Positions 42,804 to 51,235 of a DNA stretch of 64,000 nucleotides are shown piece after piece; position 1 is the first letter of the stretch; each line of letters starts with the position of its first letter. Location: positions 1 through 64,000 of the forward strand of contig CAZENE010000010.1 in assembly GCA_964513565.1 (NCBI GenBank), written 5' to 3'. The notes beneath the pieces are model-generated. The model had not been told where the DNA came from. It did not search any database and saw only the letters and a list, made by a program, of their open reading frames with translations. Origin of the DNA: Delta-02 sp964513565. Its GTDB lineage: Bacteria; Desulfobacterota; Syntrophorhabdia; Syntrophorhabdales; Syntrophorhabdaceae. The position numbers and the translations under genes are program-made.

Positions 42804-44249
42804 ATGGCCCTGAAGGTTTACAATACGATATCGGGAAAGAAAGAAGACTTTATCCCTGTAACCGAAGGTAAAGTTAAAATCTACGCTTGCGGGGTTACCG
42901 TATATGACCACTGTCATATTGGCCATGCCCGAAGCGCCATCGTTTTCGATACGCTATTCAGGTATCTCCTCTCGAGGGGTTATGATGTCACTTATGTCCG
43001 GAATTTCACAGACATCGATGACAAGATCATCCGCAGGTCGCATGCCGAGAACGTAGCTTGGCAAGAGATCGGGCAGAGGTATATACAGTCCTTCTATGAA
43101 GATATGGATGCGCTCGGCATACTGCGGCCCAGCCATGAGCCGCGCGCGACAGAGCATATCGGGGACATGATAGCCCTTGTGGATACGCTGCTCAAAAAGG
43201 GCCATGCCTACAACATTGACGGCGACGTCTATTTTTCTGTCGACAGTTTCAAGGCTTACGGTCAGCTCTCCAAACGGCCTCTCGAAGAAATGATGGCCGG
43301 CGCCCGTGTGGACGTTGATGAAAAGAAACAGAACCCCCTGGACTTTGCACTGTGGAAGGCCTCCAAAGAAGGCGAGCCTTCGTGGGATGCCCCGTTCGGG
43401 GCAGGACGCCCGGGATGGCATATAGAATGCTCCGCAATGAGCACTCTTTACCTCGGGAATCCCTTTGATATTCACGGAGGGGGGAAAGATCTTGTTTTTC
43501 CGCACCATGAAAACGAGAAGGCCCAGACGGAAGCCGCAACAGGAGAAAAATTCGTAAATTACTGGGTTCATAATGGATTCGTTAATATTGACCGGGAGAA
43601 AATGTCTAAATCTATAGGCAATACGCTTCTGATCAAGGATTTTCTAAAAGATTATCATCCTGAAGTACTTCGGCTTTTCTATCTCTCGAATCACTATCGT
43701 AGCCCGGTCGATTATAACAGTCAGTCCATCGACGACATAAATACTGCCCTTCATCGGCTCTATTACACGCGTGAACGGGCAATCGACGCACAGAAAGGAA
43801 AGAAATTCGAACCCCCTCCGTTTTCGATGGCCGATGATATGGCCAAGAAATTTTTCGAGGCCATGGATGATGACTTTAATACAGCTCTTGCCATCTCCTA
43901 CATCTTCGATCTGTCAAAAGAAATAAACAAGATGGTTGAGAAGAGAGATGAAAGCGCTGTAGCGTTCATTGCCTCGGCTGAAGCGGCATTCGAGTCGATG
44001 GCAGGCGCACTGGGGCTTCTGGAAGATACCCTCAAATCCCTCGAATCCCAGGGAAAATTGAGACACCTCGCACGCATGGGCATTGATGCTTCGTTCGTTG
44101 AAAATGCGATCAATGATCGGATCGAGGCACGTAAAATTAAAGATTTTAAAAAAGCTGACGAGATCAGAGATATGCTTTCCGAAAAAGGGATCATACTTCT
44201 TGACACTCCAAAAGGTACACAGTGGCGGATAAAAACCTCAGTTTCTTAA
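42804..44249 (+). CDS. cysS: Cysteinyl-tRNA synthetase
   Basis: 481 residues from ATG 42804, matching the usual CysRS start MALKVYNT; an ATG eight codons earlier (42780) is less likely. HIGH at 38-41 with zinc Cys29 (YACGVTVYDHCHIGH), the other zinc ligands in GWHIECSAM and FPHHENE, and KMSKS at 266-270. Charges tRNA-Cys in the cytoplasm. The 3' end is 13 bases from the oxidoreductase subunit. Confidence 0.97.
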   Translation: MALKVYNTISGKKEDFIPVTEGKVKIYACGVTVYDHCHIGHARSAIVFDTLFRYLLSRGYDVTYVRNFTDIDDKIIRRSHAENVAWQEIGQRYIQSFYEDMDALGILRPSHEPRATEHIGDMIALVDTLLKKGHAYNIDGDVYFSVDSFKAYGQLSKRPLEEMMAGARVDVDEKKQNPLDFALWKASKEGEPSWDAPFGAGRPGWHIECSAMSTLYLGNPFDIHGGGKDLVFPHHENEKAQTEAATGEKFVNYWVHNGFVNIDREKMSKSIGNTLLIKDFLKDYHPEVLRLFYLSNHYRSPVDYNSQSIDDINTALHRLYYTRERAIDAQKGKKFEPPPFSMADDMAKKFFEAMDDDFNTALAISYIFDLSKEINKMVEKRDESAVAFIASAEAAFESMAGALGLLEDTLKSLESQGKLRHLARMGIDASFVENAINDRIEARKIKDFKKADEIRDMLSEKGIILLDTPKGTQWRIKTSVS

Positions 44250-44262
44250 AAGGAGAATATAT

Positions 44263-44814
44263 ATGCTAGAAGTCAGGTTTCATGGAAGGGGCGGGCAGGG
44301 GGCTGTTACATCCGCTGAGATCATTGCACAGGCCGCGATCAAACAGGGTATGCGCGCTCAAGCATTCCCCAGTTTCGGGCCGGAGCGCCGCGGTGCACCG
44401 GTACAGGCTTTTTTGCGTGTGTCCGACAAACCGATCAGGCTGAGATCAAAAGTTTACAAGCCCGATAGCGTTCTGATACTCGACCCAACGCTGATCACAT
44501 CCGCAAACCCTACGGCAGGTCTTAAAGAAGGCGGCTTCATTATCATTAATTCAAACAAATCCGTAGAAGAATTGAAGAAAACCTTTCCCGGACAGAATAT
44601 CGTGGCAGTCGACGCGTCAAAGATAGCCAAGGAAGAGCTTGGGGTTCCCATTACGAACACAACCATGCTCGGCGCTCTTGTCCGCGCGACGAAAGTCGTT
44701 GAATTAGAAGCGCTTGAGGAACCTGTCCGCAACCGCTTCGGGGTCAATGGTCAAAAGAATATCAATGCATACACCCGGGCATTTAGCGAAGCCACGATAA
44801 TAGCCGCTGAATAA
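44263..44814 (+). CDS. 2-oxoacid:ferredoxin oxidoreductase, gamma subunit
   Basis: 183 residues. The opening VRFHGRGGQGAVTSAEIIAQ and FPSFGPERRGAPVQAFLRVS are diagnostic for the gamma domain of pyruvate/2-oxoacid:ferredoxin oxidoreductases. Such enzymes link oxoacid decarboxylation to ferredoxin in strict anaerobes. The partner alpha, beta and delta subunits are not adjacent: the next gene after 138 bases is adenine deaminase. Either they are elsewhere in the genome or this locus was split. Confidence 0.92.
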   Translation: MLEVRFHGRGGQGAVTSAEIIAQAAIKQGMRAQAFPSFGPERRGAPVQAFLRVSDKPIRLRSKVYKPDSVLILDPTLITSANPTAGLKEGGFIIINSNKSVEELKKTFPGQNIVAVDASKIAKEELGVPITNTTMLGALVRATKVVELEALEEPVRNRFGVNGQKNINAYTRAFSEATIIAAE

Positions 44815-44836
44815 CGGGCAGATATAGAGGCAGTGC

Positions 44837-44918
44837 AAATAGCCGCCAACCGCCTAACGATCGGGAGACAGCACCACGCTTATCCGACCGGTCATTCGGT
44901 GGTCGGCGGCTATTTTTT
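44837..44918 (+). terminator. Long inverted repeat ending in T-run
   Basis: AAATAGCCGCC (44837-44847) pairs perfectly with GGCGGCTATTT (44905-44915), which is followed by more T. An inner hairpin CCGACC/GGTCGG is also possible and overlaps the right arm, so two exclusive folds exist. Probably the terminator of the gamma-subunit gene, possibly an attenuator for ade. It does not match the purine riboswitch core. Confidence 0.55.
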
Positions 44919-44952
44919 CGATAAGATTCCCGGTGCTACATGAAAGGAGAGC

Positions 44953-46575
44953 ATGACCAGTGTTTCCGGCAACATCATTGACATTTATAACGAGACCGTC
45001 TTTCCGGGTACTATCCGTATAGTCAACGGAATTATCGTAGGGATCGAGAGGGAGCGATACTGGTATGACAACTATATCCTGCCCGGCTTCGTCGATGCGC
45101 ATATTCACATCGAAAGCTCCATGCTTACCCCCGCAGGCTTTTCTCGGCTCGCCGCAATCCACGGTACGGTGGCTGCAGTATCGGACCCCCACGAAATTGC
45201 GAATATAATGGGTTTGCAGGGGATTAATTACATGATACAAGACGGGGCCGCCGCCCCGTTTGTCTTTTGTTTTGGAGCGCCATCATGTGTCCCGGCAAGC
45301 CCTTTTGAAACGTCAGGTGCGCACATTGGCATTGAGGAAACAGAAATATTGCTGCGCCGGGACGATATTGGGTATCTCGGTGAGATGATGAATTATCCGG
45401 GTGTCATAAACGACGACCCCGAAGTGGTCGCAAAGATAAAGGCTGCCGCGGCACGCGATAAACCGGTTGACGGTCACGCCCCCGGATTGCGGGGGGATGA
45501 ACTTCGAAAATACGTGGAGGCGGGGATATTGACGGAACATGAATGCGTGGATATCAACGAGGCTCGGGAAAAGATATCCCTCGGTATGAAGATTATTATT
45601 CGTGAAGGATCTGCGGCCCGGAACTTTGATGCACTCTGCTTGCTCATAGCAGACCATCCGGAACAATGCATGTTATGTACGGATGATGCGCATCCCGATG
45701 CGCTCGTTCGGGGCCATATCAATATGCTCGTGAAGCGGGCCTTGAGCAACGGCATCGACCTTATGAAAGTTCTTCGATGTGCAAGCCGCAATCCCGTCGA
45801 ACATTACCGGCTCGATGTGGGCTTGCTGCGTGTTTCCGATCCTGCCGATATGATCGTTGTAGACGGCCTGGAATCATTTAATGTCCTGAAAACGATCATA
45901 CATGGACGGACTGTCGCAGAAGATGGGGTATGCAGGGTGGAGCGTGTAGCGGCGATGCCCATCAATGTCTTCAACACGGCGAAAAAAAAGCCGGATGATT
46001 TCAATATCCCCAAAAGGTCCGCAAAAATTCGGATCATAGAAGTCATTGAAGGCCAGATCGTAACCGACTCAGCCAGTGGTGATGTCCCGGTCAAGGACGG
46101 GAAAGTGATATGCGATACGAAACGGGACCTGCTTAAAATATCGGTCGTAAACCGCTATTCAGATGAACCTCCCGCGGTTGCTTTCGTACGGGGTTTCAAT
46201 TTGAAGAAAGGCGCGATCGCTTCGTCAATCGCGCACGATTGCCATAATGTAATCGCGGTGGGCACATCCGATAGTATGGTGTGCGAGGCCGTGAACTGTG
46301 TTATCGAAAAAAAAGGAGGGATCTCGCTCGTATCCGATGATATGAAGATGGTACTTTCCCTTCCTATAGCTGGCATCATGTCCGATGAAGACGGCCATGA
46401 TGTCGCACGAAAATACAGCCGCATGAACATGCTTGCCCATGAACTGGGATGCACCCTTGATGCTCCATTTATGACACTGTCTTTTATGGCGCTCGTCGTT
46501 ATTCCCCGGCTTAAACTTAGCGACAGAGGGTTGTTCGACGGAGAACGTTTTGCGTTTACGGATCTTTTTATTTAA
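44953..46575 (+). CDS. ade: Adenine deaminase
   Basis: 540 residues, normal for the AdeC-type enzyme of the amidohydrolase superfamily. Metal site His in GFVDAHIHIESSML near 43-50, VSDPHEIANIMG near 77, CTDDAHPDALVRGHI near 240, and a C-terminal domain with VSDDMKMVLSLPIAGIMSD. Converts adenine to hypoxanthine with ammonia release, so it works in purine salvage or use of purines. AAAGGAGAGC precedes the ATG. Confidence 0.96.
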   Translation: MTSVSGNIIDIYNETVFPGTIRIVNGIIVGIERERYWYDNYILPGFVDAHIHIESSMLTPAGFSRLAAIHGTVAAVSDPHEIANIMGLQGINYMIQDGAAAPFVFCFGAPSCVPASPFETSGAHIGIEETEILLRRDDIGYLGEMMNYPGVINDDPEVVAKIKAAAARDKPVDGHAPGLRGDELRKYVEAGILTEHECVDINEAREKISLGMKIIIREGSAARNFDALCLLIADHPEQCMLCTDDAHPDALVRGHINMLVKRALSNGIDLMKVLRCASRNPVEHYRLDVGLLRVSDPADMIVVDGLESFNVLKTIIHGRTVAEDGVCRVERVAAMPINVFNTAKKKPDDFNIPKRSAKIRIIEVIEGQIVTDSASGDVPVKDGKVICDTKRDLLKISVVNRYSDEPPAVAFVRGFNLKKGAIASSIAHDCHNVIAVGTSDSMVCEAVNCVIEKKGGISLVSDDMKMVLSLPIAGIMSDEDGHDVARKYSRMNMLAHELGCTLDAPFMTLSFMALVVIPRLKLSDRGLFDGERFAFTDLFI

Positions 46576-46583
46576 ATAATCAC

Positions 46584-48356
46584 TCAGGATACTGTTTTGA
46601 TAAAGGCCGCCACCAGATCGGGGTCGAATTGGCTGCCAGCGCATTGCTCCAGTTCCTTAAGGGCTTTTTTCTTAGAAATTGGCTTTCGGTGGGGCCGCCC
46701 GCCTGTCATCGCCTCAAACGCGTCCGCCACGGCCATGATACGGCTTTCCAGGGGAATATCCTCGCCCGAGATTCCGAGGGGATACCCTCCCCCATTCCAC
46801 CATTCATGATGCTTCAGGATATATTCTGCAATATGTGACAGGCTGGCCGACGATTGGGCAATGCGATGGCCTATATCGCAATGCTTCCGCATTTCAACAA
46901 GCTCGTCCTGCGTGAAGCTTCCTTCTTTAAGGATCGTGCGATGATGAATGCTGATGTTGCCTATGTCATGGAATTGGGCAAGAAGAACAAGGTCCTTCAA
47001 CCGTTTCTCGGCTAAACCCACAGCATTTCCCAAGACCGTTACCAGTTGCTTAAGCCGTCGTGCCGAATGCCGCGTCGTAATGCCTTTATCTTCTATGGTG
47101 CTTAAAAGGTTTCTCACGATCACGCCGCGGAACTGCTGGCTCCCGAACAGTTTTTCCCTGTACATGCTATTGTCCGATTCCCTGTACAACTCAGCCATGC
47201 TTTGCCCGGGACCGCTCCGGATCGAAAAGCCAATCGATATCCCGAGAGGAAGACGATGATTTTTCTTGTTATAATCAGCCACGCTGCCTTTTATTCTCAA
47301 GCACATCTCTTCGACCTTTGGCCGCGGGGTATTGGGTAGAAGGACAGCGAATTCATCACCGCCGACTCGGGCAACGACGTCATTTTCACGAAAGGACCTT
47401 CTGATGATCTGTGAGGCCCGGGCGAGCAGTTCATCTCCTTTTTCATGTCCCAGCGTATCATTGATCAATTTGAGCCCGTCTATATCGCACATAATAAGGC
47501 CGATCGATTCAAAGCGGTTGTTGTCCAGGCGATGCATCTCCTCTTCGAAATATGCCCGGTTATACAGGCCTGTCAGGGGATCGTGAAGGCTGAGATATTT
47601 CAGTTTCTCTTCGGTCTTTTTTATGTCCGTAATGTCTTTAGATATTACGGCGATACATTTTATTTCCGAAGTTCTCGGGTCCGTTATCGGGCTCAAGGTC
47701 CTTAAGCTGCATCGTTTCCCCTTGTTGCTCTTGTGTTCGTAGCTCAGCGATGTTCCCCATTCAAACACCTTTTCAACATAGCCGGTGAAATCCAGGGTAT
47801 CGTCGACATTATGAAAATCGGCATAACGTCTGCCAATAATATCGGATTCAGGGGCAGACAGCCGGTTCACCACCTGTCTGTTAACGAAAAGATATGTACA
47901 GTCCCGGTCGATCATATATACCGAATCATCGGTTGATTCTATGAGGGAACGGTATTTCTCCTCGCTCATACTGATCCGTTTCCCGGCTTTTACATATTCG
48001 GTAATATCGATAAATGACAGGAACGTATACGCGACGCCGTTCACCCGGTTGCGGATTATCAGAACATCCTTAAGCGACCCGTCCTTCGACGCCAGCTTGA
48101 AATCGGTGCTCCGGGCCGCATTGCTTTTATTGCAATCGACGAATTCCTGGTGTTCTTTCACTTTGGTTAGGTCGCGGTTAATTACGAGCTCGGGCCATTT
48201 TTTCTTTGAGATTTCGGTCTTTTTGTATCCTGAAAGCTTGAGGAATTGCCGGTTCGCATGGAATATCGCACCTTCCTTATCGGCTAGTATTGCCGCAATC
48301 TCTGACGATTCAAAAAAGGTCTGATAAAGAGTGGTGTCCGGGTTTTGTTGGGCCAT
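46584..48356 (-). CDS. PAS-PAS-GGDEF-HD-GYP cyclic-di-GMP protein
   Basis: 590 residues. PAS domains at about 10-120 and 135-245; a GGDEF domain with an intact motif at 332-336 and an inhibitory I-site RxxD (RENDV, 323-326); an HD-GYP domain with HD at 463-464 and HHEWWNGGGYP near 516-526. It may both make and degrade c-di-GMP, with PAS domains as input. No transmembrane segments, so cytosolic. It converges with ade, only nine bases apart. Confidence 0.93.
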   Translation of the reverse strand: MAQQNPDTTLYQTFFESSEIAAILADKEGAIFHANRQFLKLSGYKKTEISKKKWPELVINRDLTKVKEHQEFVDCNKSNAARSTDFKLASKDGSLKDVLIIRNRVNGVAYTFLSFIDITEYVKAGKRISMSEEKYRSLIESTDDSVYMIDRDCTYLFVNRQVVNRLSAPESDIIGRRYADFHNVDDTLDFTGYVEKVFEWGTSLSYEHKSNKGKRCSLRTLSPITDPRTSEIKCIAVISKDITDIKKTEEKLKYLSLHDPLTGLYNRAYFEEEMHRLDNNRFESIGLIMCDIDGLKLINDTLGHEKGDELLARASQIIRRSFRENDVVARVGGDEFAVLLPNTPRPKVEEMCLRIKGSVADYNKKNHRLPLGISIGFSIRSGPGQSMAELYRESDNSMYREKLFGSQQFRGVIVRNLLSTIEDKGITTRHSARRLKQLVTVLGNAVGLAEKRLKDLVLLAQFHDIGNISIHHRTILKEGSFTQDELVEMRKHCDIGHRIAQSSASLSHIAEYILKHHEWWNGGGYPLGISGEDIPLESRIMAVADAFEAMTGGRPHRKPISKKKALKELEQCAGSQFDPDLVAAFIKTVS

Positions 48357-48427
48357 GCCGTAAACTCGTCCGATTATATCATGCGTATAACATCATTTCC
48401 ATTGTTATACCCTTGTCAGATATTTTT

Positions 48428-49831
48428 TCATTCGTTCGGTTCCTTGAATATCTTACCGGGATTTAAGATCCCCTTCGGGTCGAATGCATCTTTTATCCGT
48501 TTCATGAGCGGCAAGGCCTCACCAGTCAATTGCAGGGGGAGATAATCCATCACAGTCAAACCCACCCCATGTTCGCCCGTGAGCGAGCCTCCCATTTCAA
48601 TTGCCTTGCGATAGATCTTTTCAAGCAGGCTATACGCCTCATGAAGTTCGGTGAAGTTCCTCCTCCGGTAAAGGATCGTGACGTGAAGATTGCCATCCCC
48701 CGCATGACCATAGGTTGCGATCCGCAGTGCATCGCTGTGTTTGAGGCCCTGAACGAACCGGACGAAAAAAGGGAGCTTGTACCGGGGAACGGCAACATCC
48801 GCTTCCAGGTGGTCTTTTCCCAAGGCCTTTAAGGAGGACAGCACTTCCCTGCGCGAAAGCCAGAATCTGTCGGCTTCGGCACTGTCCGCAGCGAGACGCA
48901 CATCGCATGTACCCGGGAAGTTTTTACACAAGGGATAAATCTCGCTGGCCTCCTCATTTATCGCTTTTTCATTATGGCCATCCACTTCGATGAGCACCAT
49001 GGCGGCGGAGGTCCGATTAAGTGGGATGTTCAGGTGATCGGCAACAGTGTTTATTGCAATTGTATCCATGAGCTCAACCGCACAGGGCAGGATGCCGGTC
49101 CTAAATACCGCCACAATAAGGTCGGCCGCGGAAGCCAGGTTATCGAGATACGCGACAATCGTCCTGCGGAGACGCGGTTTCGCAAGTATGCGCAAAGTTA
49201 TTTTTGTTATTATTGCCAGTGTGCCTTCAGAACCGGTGATGAGCGAGACAAGATCATATCCTGCGACATTCTTCAGGGTCTTTCCGCCAAGGGTTATTAA
49301 CTCTCCTGACGGGAGCACCGCTTCGATTCCGCGGACGTAATCCCTGGTCACACCGTACTTTACGGCCCTCGTATATCCTGCGTTTTCCGCTACATTCCCG
49401 CCCAGAGTGCTGTCGACGGTGCTTGACGGGTCGGGAGGGAAGAACAGTCCCCGCTCGTCGAGTGCCTTTTGAAGAGAGCTCGATATGACCCCGGGCTCTA
49501 CAACCGCAAACATATTTGCCTCATCGATTTCAAGAATACGGTTCATCCGCGATAGGGACAGAACTACTCCCCCGTTTACCGGCACCGCACCGCCTGACAG
49601 GCCCGTCTTTCCTCCTTGAGGGGTGATAGCGACCTTATGCCTCGAGCAGCATTGCGCTATGCGTGACACCTGTTCCGTATTCTCCGGCAGGACAGCAGCC
49701 TGCGGCAAAGAATGCCTTTCCGTCGCATCATAGGAAAAATGAGGCAGGTTGCCGCTGTCGATGATTATCTGATCCTCTTTAAGGAATTCCCCGATCTCGC
49801 GTAAAAAATTGTTGAAGTCCATCTCCGTCAA
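48428..49831 (-). CDS. FAD-linked oxidase, GlcD/D-lactate dehydrogenase-like
   Basis: 467 residues. N-terminal PCMH-type FAD domain: ITPQGGKTGLSGGAVPVNGG near 70, PPDPSSTVDSTLGGNVAENA near 133 and GYDLVSLITGSEGTLAIIT near 190. The C-terminal FAD-oxidase domain has GHAGDGNLHVTILYRR and TGEHGVGL, with His ligands for a metal. It oxidises a 2-hydroxy acid such as glycolate or D-lactate; the acceptor and partner FeS subunit are not visible nearby. Starts at a TTG; the next ATG is three codons later. Confidence 0.9.
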   Translation of the reverse strand: MTEMDFNNFLREIGEFLKEDQIIIDSGNLPHFSYDATERHSLPQAAVLPENTEQVSRIAQCCSRHKVAITPQGGKTGLSGGAVPVNGGVVLSLSRMNRILEIDEANMFAVVEPGVISSSLQKALDERGLFFPPDPSSTVDSTLGGNVAENAGYTRAVKYGVTRDYVRGIEAVLPSGELITLGGKTLKNVAGYDLVSLITGSEGTLAIITKITLRILAKPRLRRTIVAYLDNLASAADLIVAVFRTGILPCAVELMDTIAINTVADHLNIPLNRTSAAMVLIEVDGHNEKAINEEASEIYPLCKNFPGTCDVRLAADSAEADRFWLSRREVLSSLKALGKDHLEADVAVPRYKLPFFVRFVQGLKHSDALRIATYGHAGDGNLHVTILYRRRNFTELHEAYSLLEKIYRKAIEMGGSLTGEHGVGLTVMDYLPLQLTGEALPLMKRIKDAFDPKGILNPGKIFKEPNE

Positions 49832-49882
49832 TTATATCCGCAGGGCTTTGACGCTGCAATGAAATTGCTCACGGTGTTAGTT

Positions 49883-50020
49883 TTACGGCATGAGCCGGGG
49901 ATGGATTAGCCGGATGACATTGTTCAGTTCGGCATCCAATGCTAGGCCGGGATCGATCTTGTCACCGGGAAGCTTACCTGAGACGTCAAGCAGATTTGAA
50001 GCACTGCCGCCCTTTGCCAG
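49883..50020 (-). other. Short open frame behind the M24 peptidase
   Basis: In frame with the peptidase stop, a coding-looking run LAKGGSASNLLDVSGKLPGD continues with KIDPGLALDAELNNVIRLIH and ends with a stop at 49883. Only a CTG can start it. Either an old C-terminal extension lost by a stop mutation or a small gene with an unusual start. The rest of 49832-50032 shows nothing. Confidence 0.25.
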
Positions 50021-50032
50021 TCCAGCTCTTGA

Positions 50033-51235
50033 TCAAACGTATACTATATCGAGCGGTGTTTTGGTAAGCCTTTCCAGTCGGCCCTTTCTTACAACAAAAT
50101 CGACCTCAATTCCAATCGCTCCCTCACCGGGGAAAATGAATTTAGGCTCAAAAGCAAAGATCATCCCTTCCTTGAGTATCATCTTATGGCGGGGAGTGAT
50201 GACGGGCAATTCATTGATCTCAAGTCCGAGGCCATGGCCGATGAACGACACCTGCCCTTCTCCATGTCCCATAAAGTGATCTTCAAGGCCGGCCGTTTTG
50301 ACACGCTCGAATGCCCTGCCGAAGATCTCCGTGGCATCGGTGCCTTCTTTTGCGAAGGCCATTGTCTCTTCGATAATATCCCGGGAAACCTCAAACGGTT
50401 TATGGAATATTTCCTTCAAAGGCGCCGTTGCGTATGCACGCGTCTCGTCCGTGATATACCCGTTGTAACCTCCGCCGTAGTCTATGATGACGGGTATTCC
50501 GTGCCTCACTACATTAGCGGACGCACCCTGAGCGATAGCATGCGTGAGGCCGATGCCGGATATCGGTACATCGGCTCCGGACGTAATCGTTGTCGAATAT
50601 CCGTGGGTAACGTAGCAACTCATCATCTCCTGGTTCAGGCCGCGCATTCTTAAGAATCCCTGATGCCCCCATTTCCTGCCCTCGGCAACGAGTTCGGCAT
50701 CGATATCCACCTCGCGGATACCCTCTTTGACGATTGTTTTTGCCTTCTCAAACACCCGTTCACAAATCTCGCCCGATCTTCTCAGCTGGTTTATCTCGAA
50801 TTCGCTTTTGACGAGCCTGCAATCCCGGATGATCGCGGACAGGTCGTCCACATTAGCAAGGCCGAGCAGAGATTTCCATCTCTCGCATATGGCGACGGGA
50901 ACGACATCAAGCTCCATTGCACAGTGTGCCGGGAACATCTTTTTTTCGAGGAGCATGCCTCTGACCTCTTTATCGCGCTTAATGGGTATTATATCGAGGG
51001 GTGTTTCCGCCTGTGCGCGATAGATGCTTTTTTCAACGAAGAACGCGGGGCCGTGTTCAGCGGATACGGTAAGGACGCCGCGCTGAAGCGTCCCTGTGAA
51101 ATACAGGATATCGACGTTCTGGAGAATGATCGCAAGTTCTATCCCCTGTGCCGCCATCCCCCTGCGGAGCTTGTCGATCCTCGAATCGATCTCTTCCCTC
51201 GGTGTCAGATCACCGGTGTTTAGCGTCTTCAACAT
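50033..51235 (-). CDS. M24 family peptidase (Xaa-Pro-type)
   Basis: 400 residues. Creatinase-like N-terminal domain to about residue 145; then the pita-bread domain with metal ligands Asp in IIDYGGGYNGYITDETR (two Asp), His in GHGLGLEINELP, Glu in FAFEPKFIFPGEGAIGIEVD (two Glu). Cuts X-Pro dipeptides or acts on other imino bonds; exact substrate unknown. It starts inside proS (26-base overlap), so the two are coupled. Confidence 0.9.
   Translation of the reverse strand: MLKTLNTGDLTPREEIDSRIDKLRRGMAAQGIELAIILQNVDILYFTGTLQRGVLTVSAEHGPAFFVEKSIYRAQAETPLDIIPIKRDKEVRGMLLEKKMFPAHCAMELDVVPVAICERWKSLLGLANVDDLSAIIRDCRLVKSEFEINQLRRSGEICERVFEKAKTIVKEGIREVDIDAELVAEGRKWGHQGFLRMRGLNQEMMSCYVTHGYSTTITSGADVPISGIGLTHAIAQGASANVVRHGIPVIIDYGGGYNGYITDETRAYATAPLKEIFHKPFEVSRDIIEETMAFAKEGTDATEIFGRAFERVKTAGLEDHFMGHGEGQVSFIGHGLGLEINELPVITPRHKMILKEGMIFAFEPKFIFPGEGAIGIEVDFVVRKGRLERLTKTPLDIVYV

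Noticed and set aside
44837..44952. Purine riboswitch before adenine deaminase
   Set aside because: The conserved loop sequences of the purine aptamer are not found; the hairpins are better explained as a terminator.
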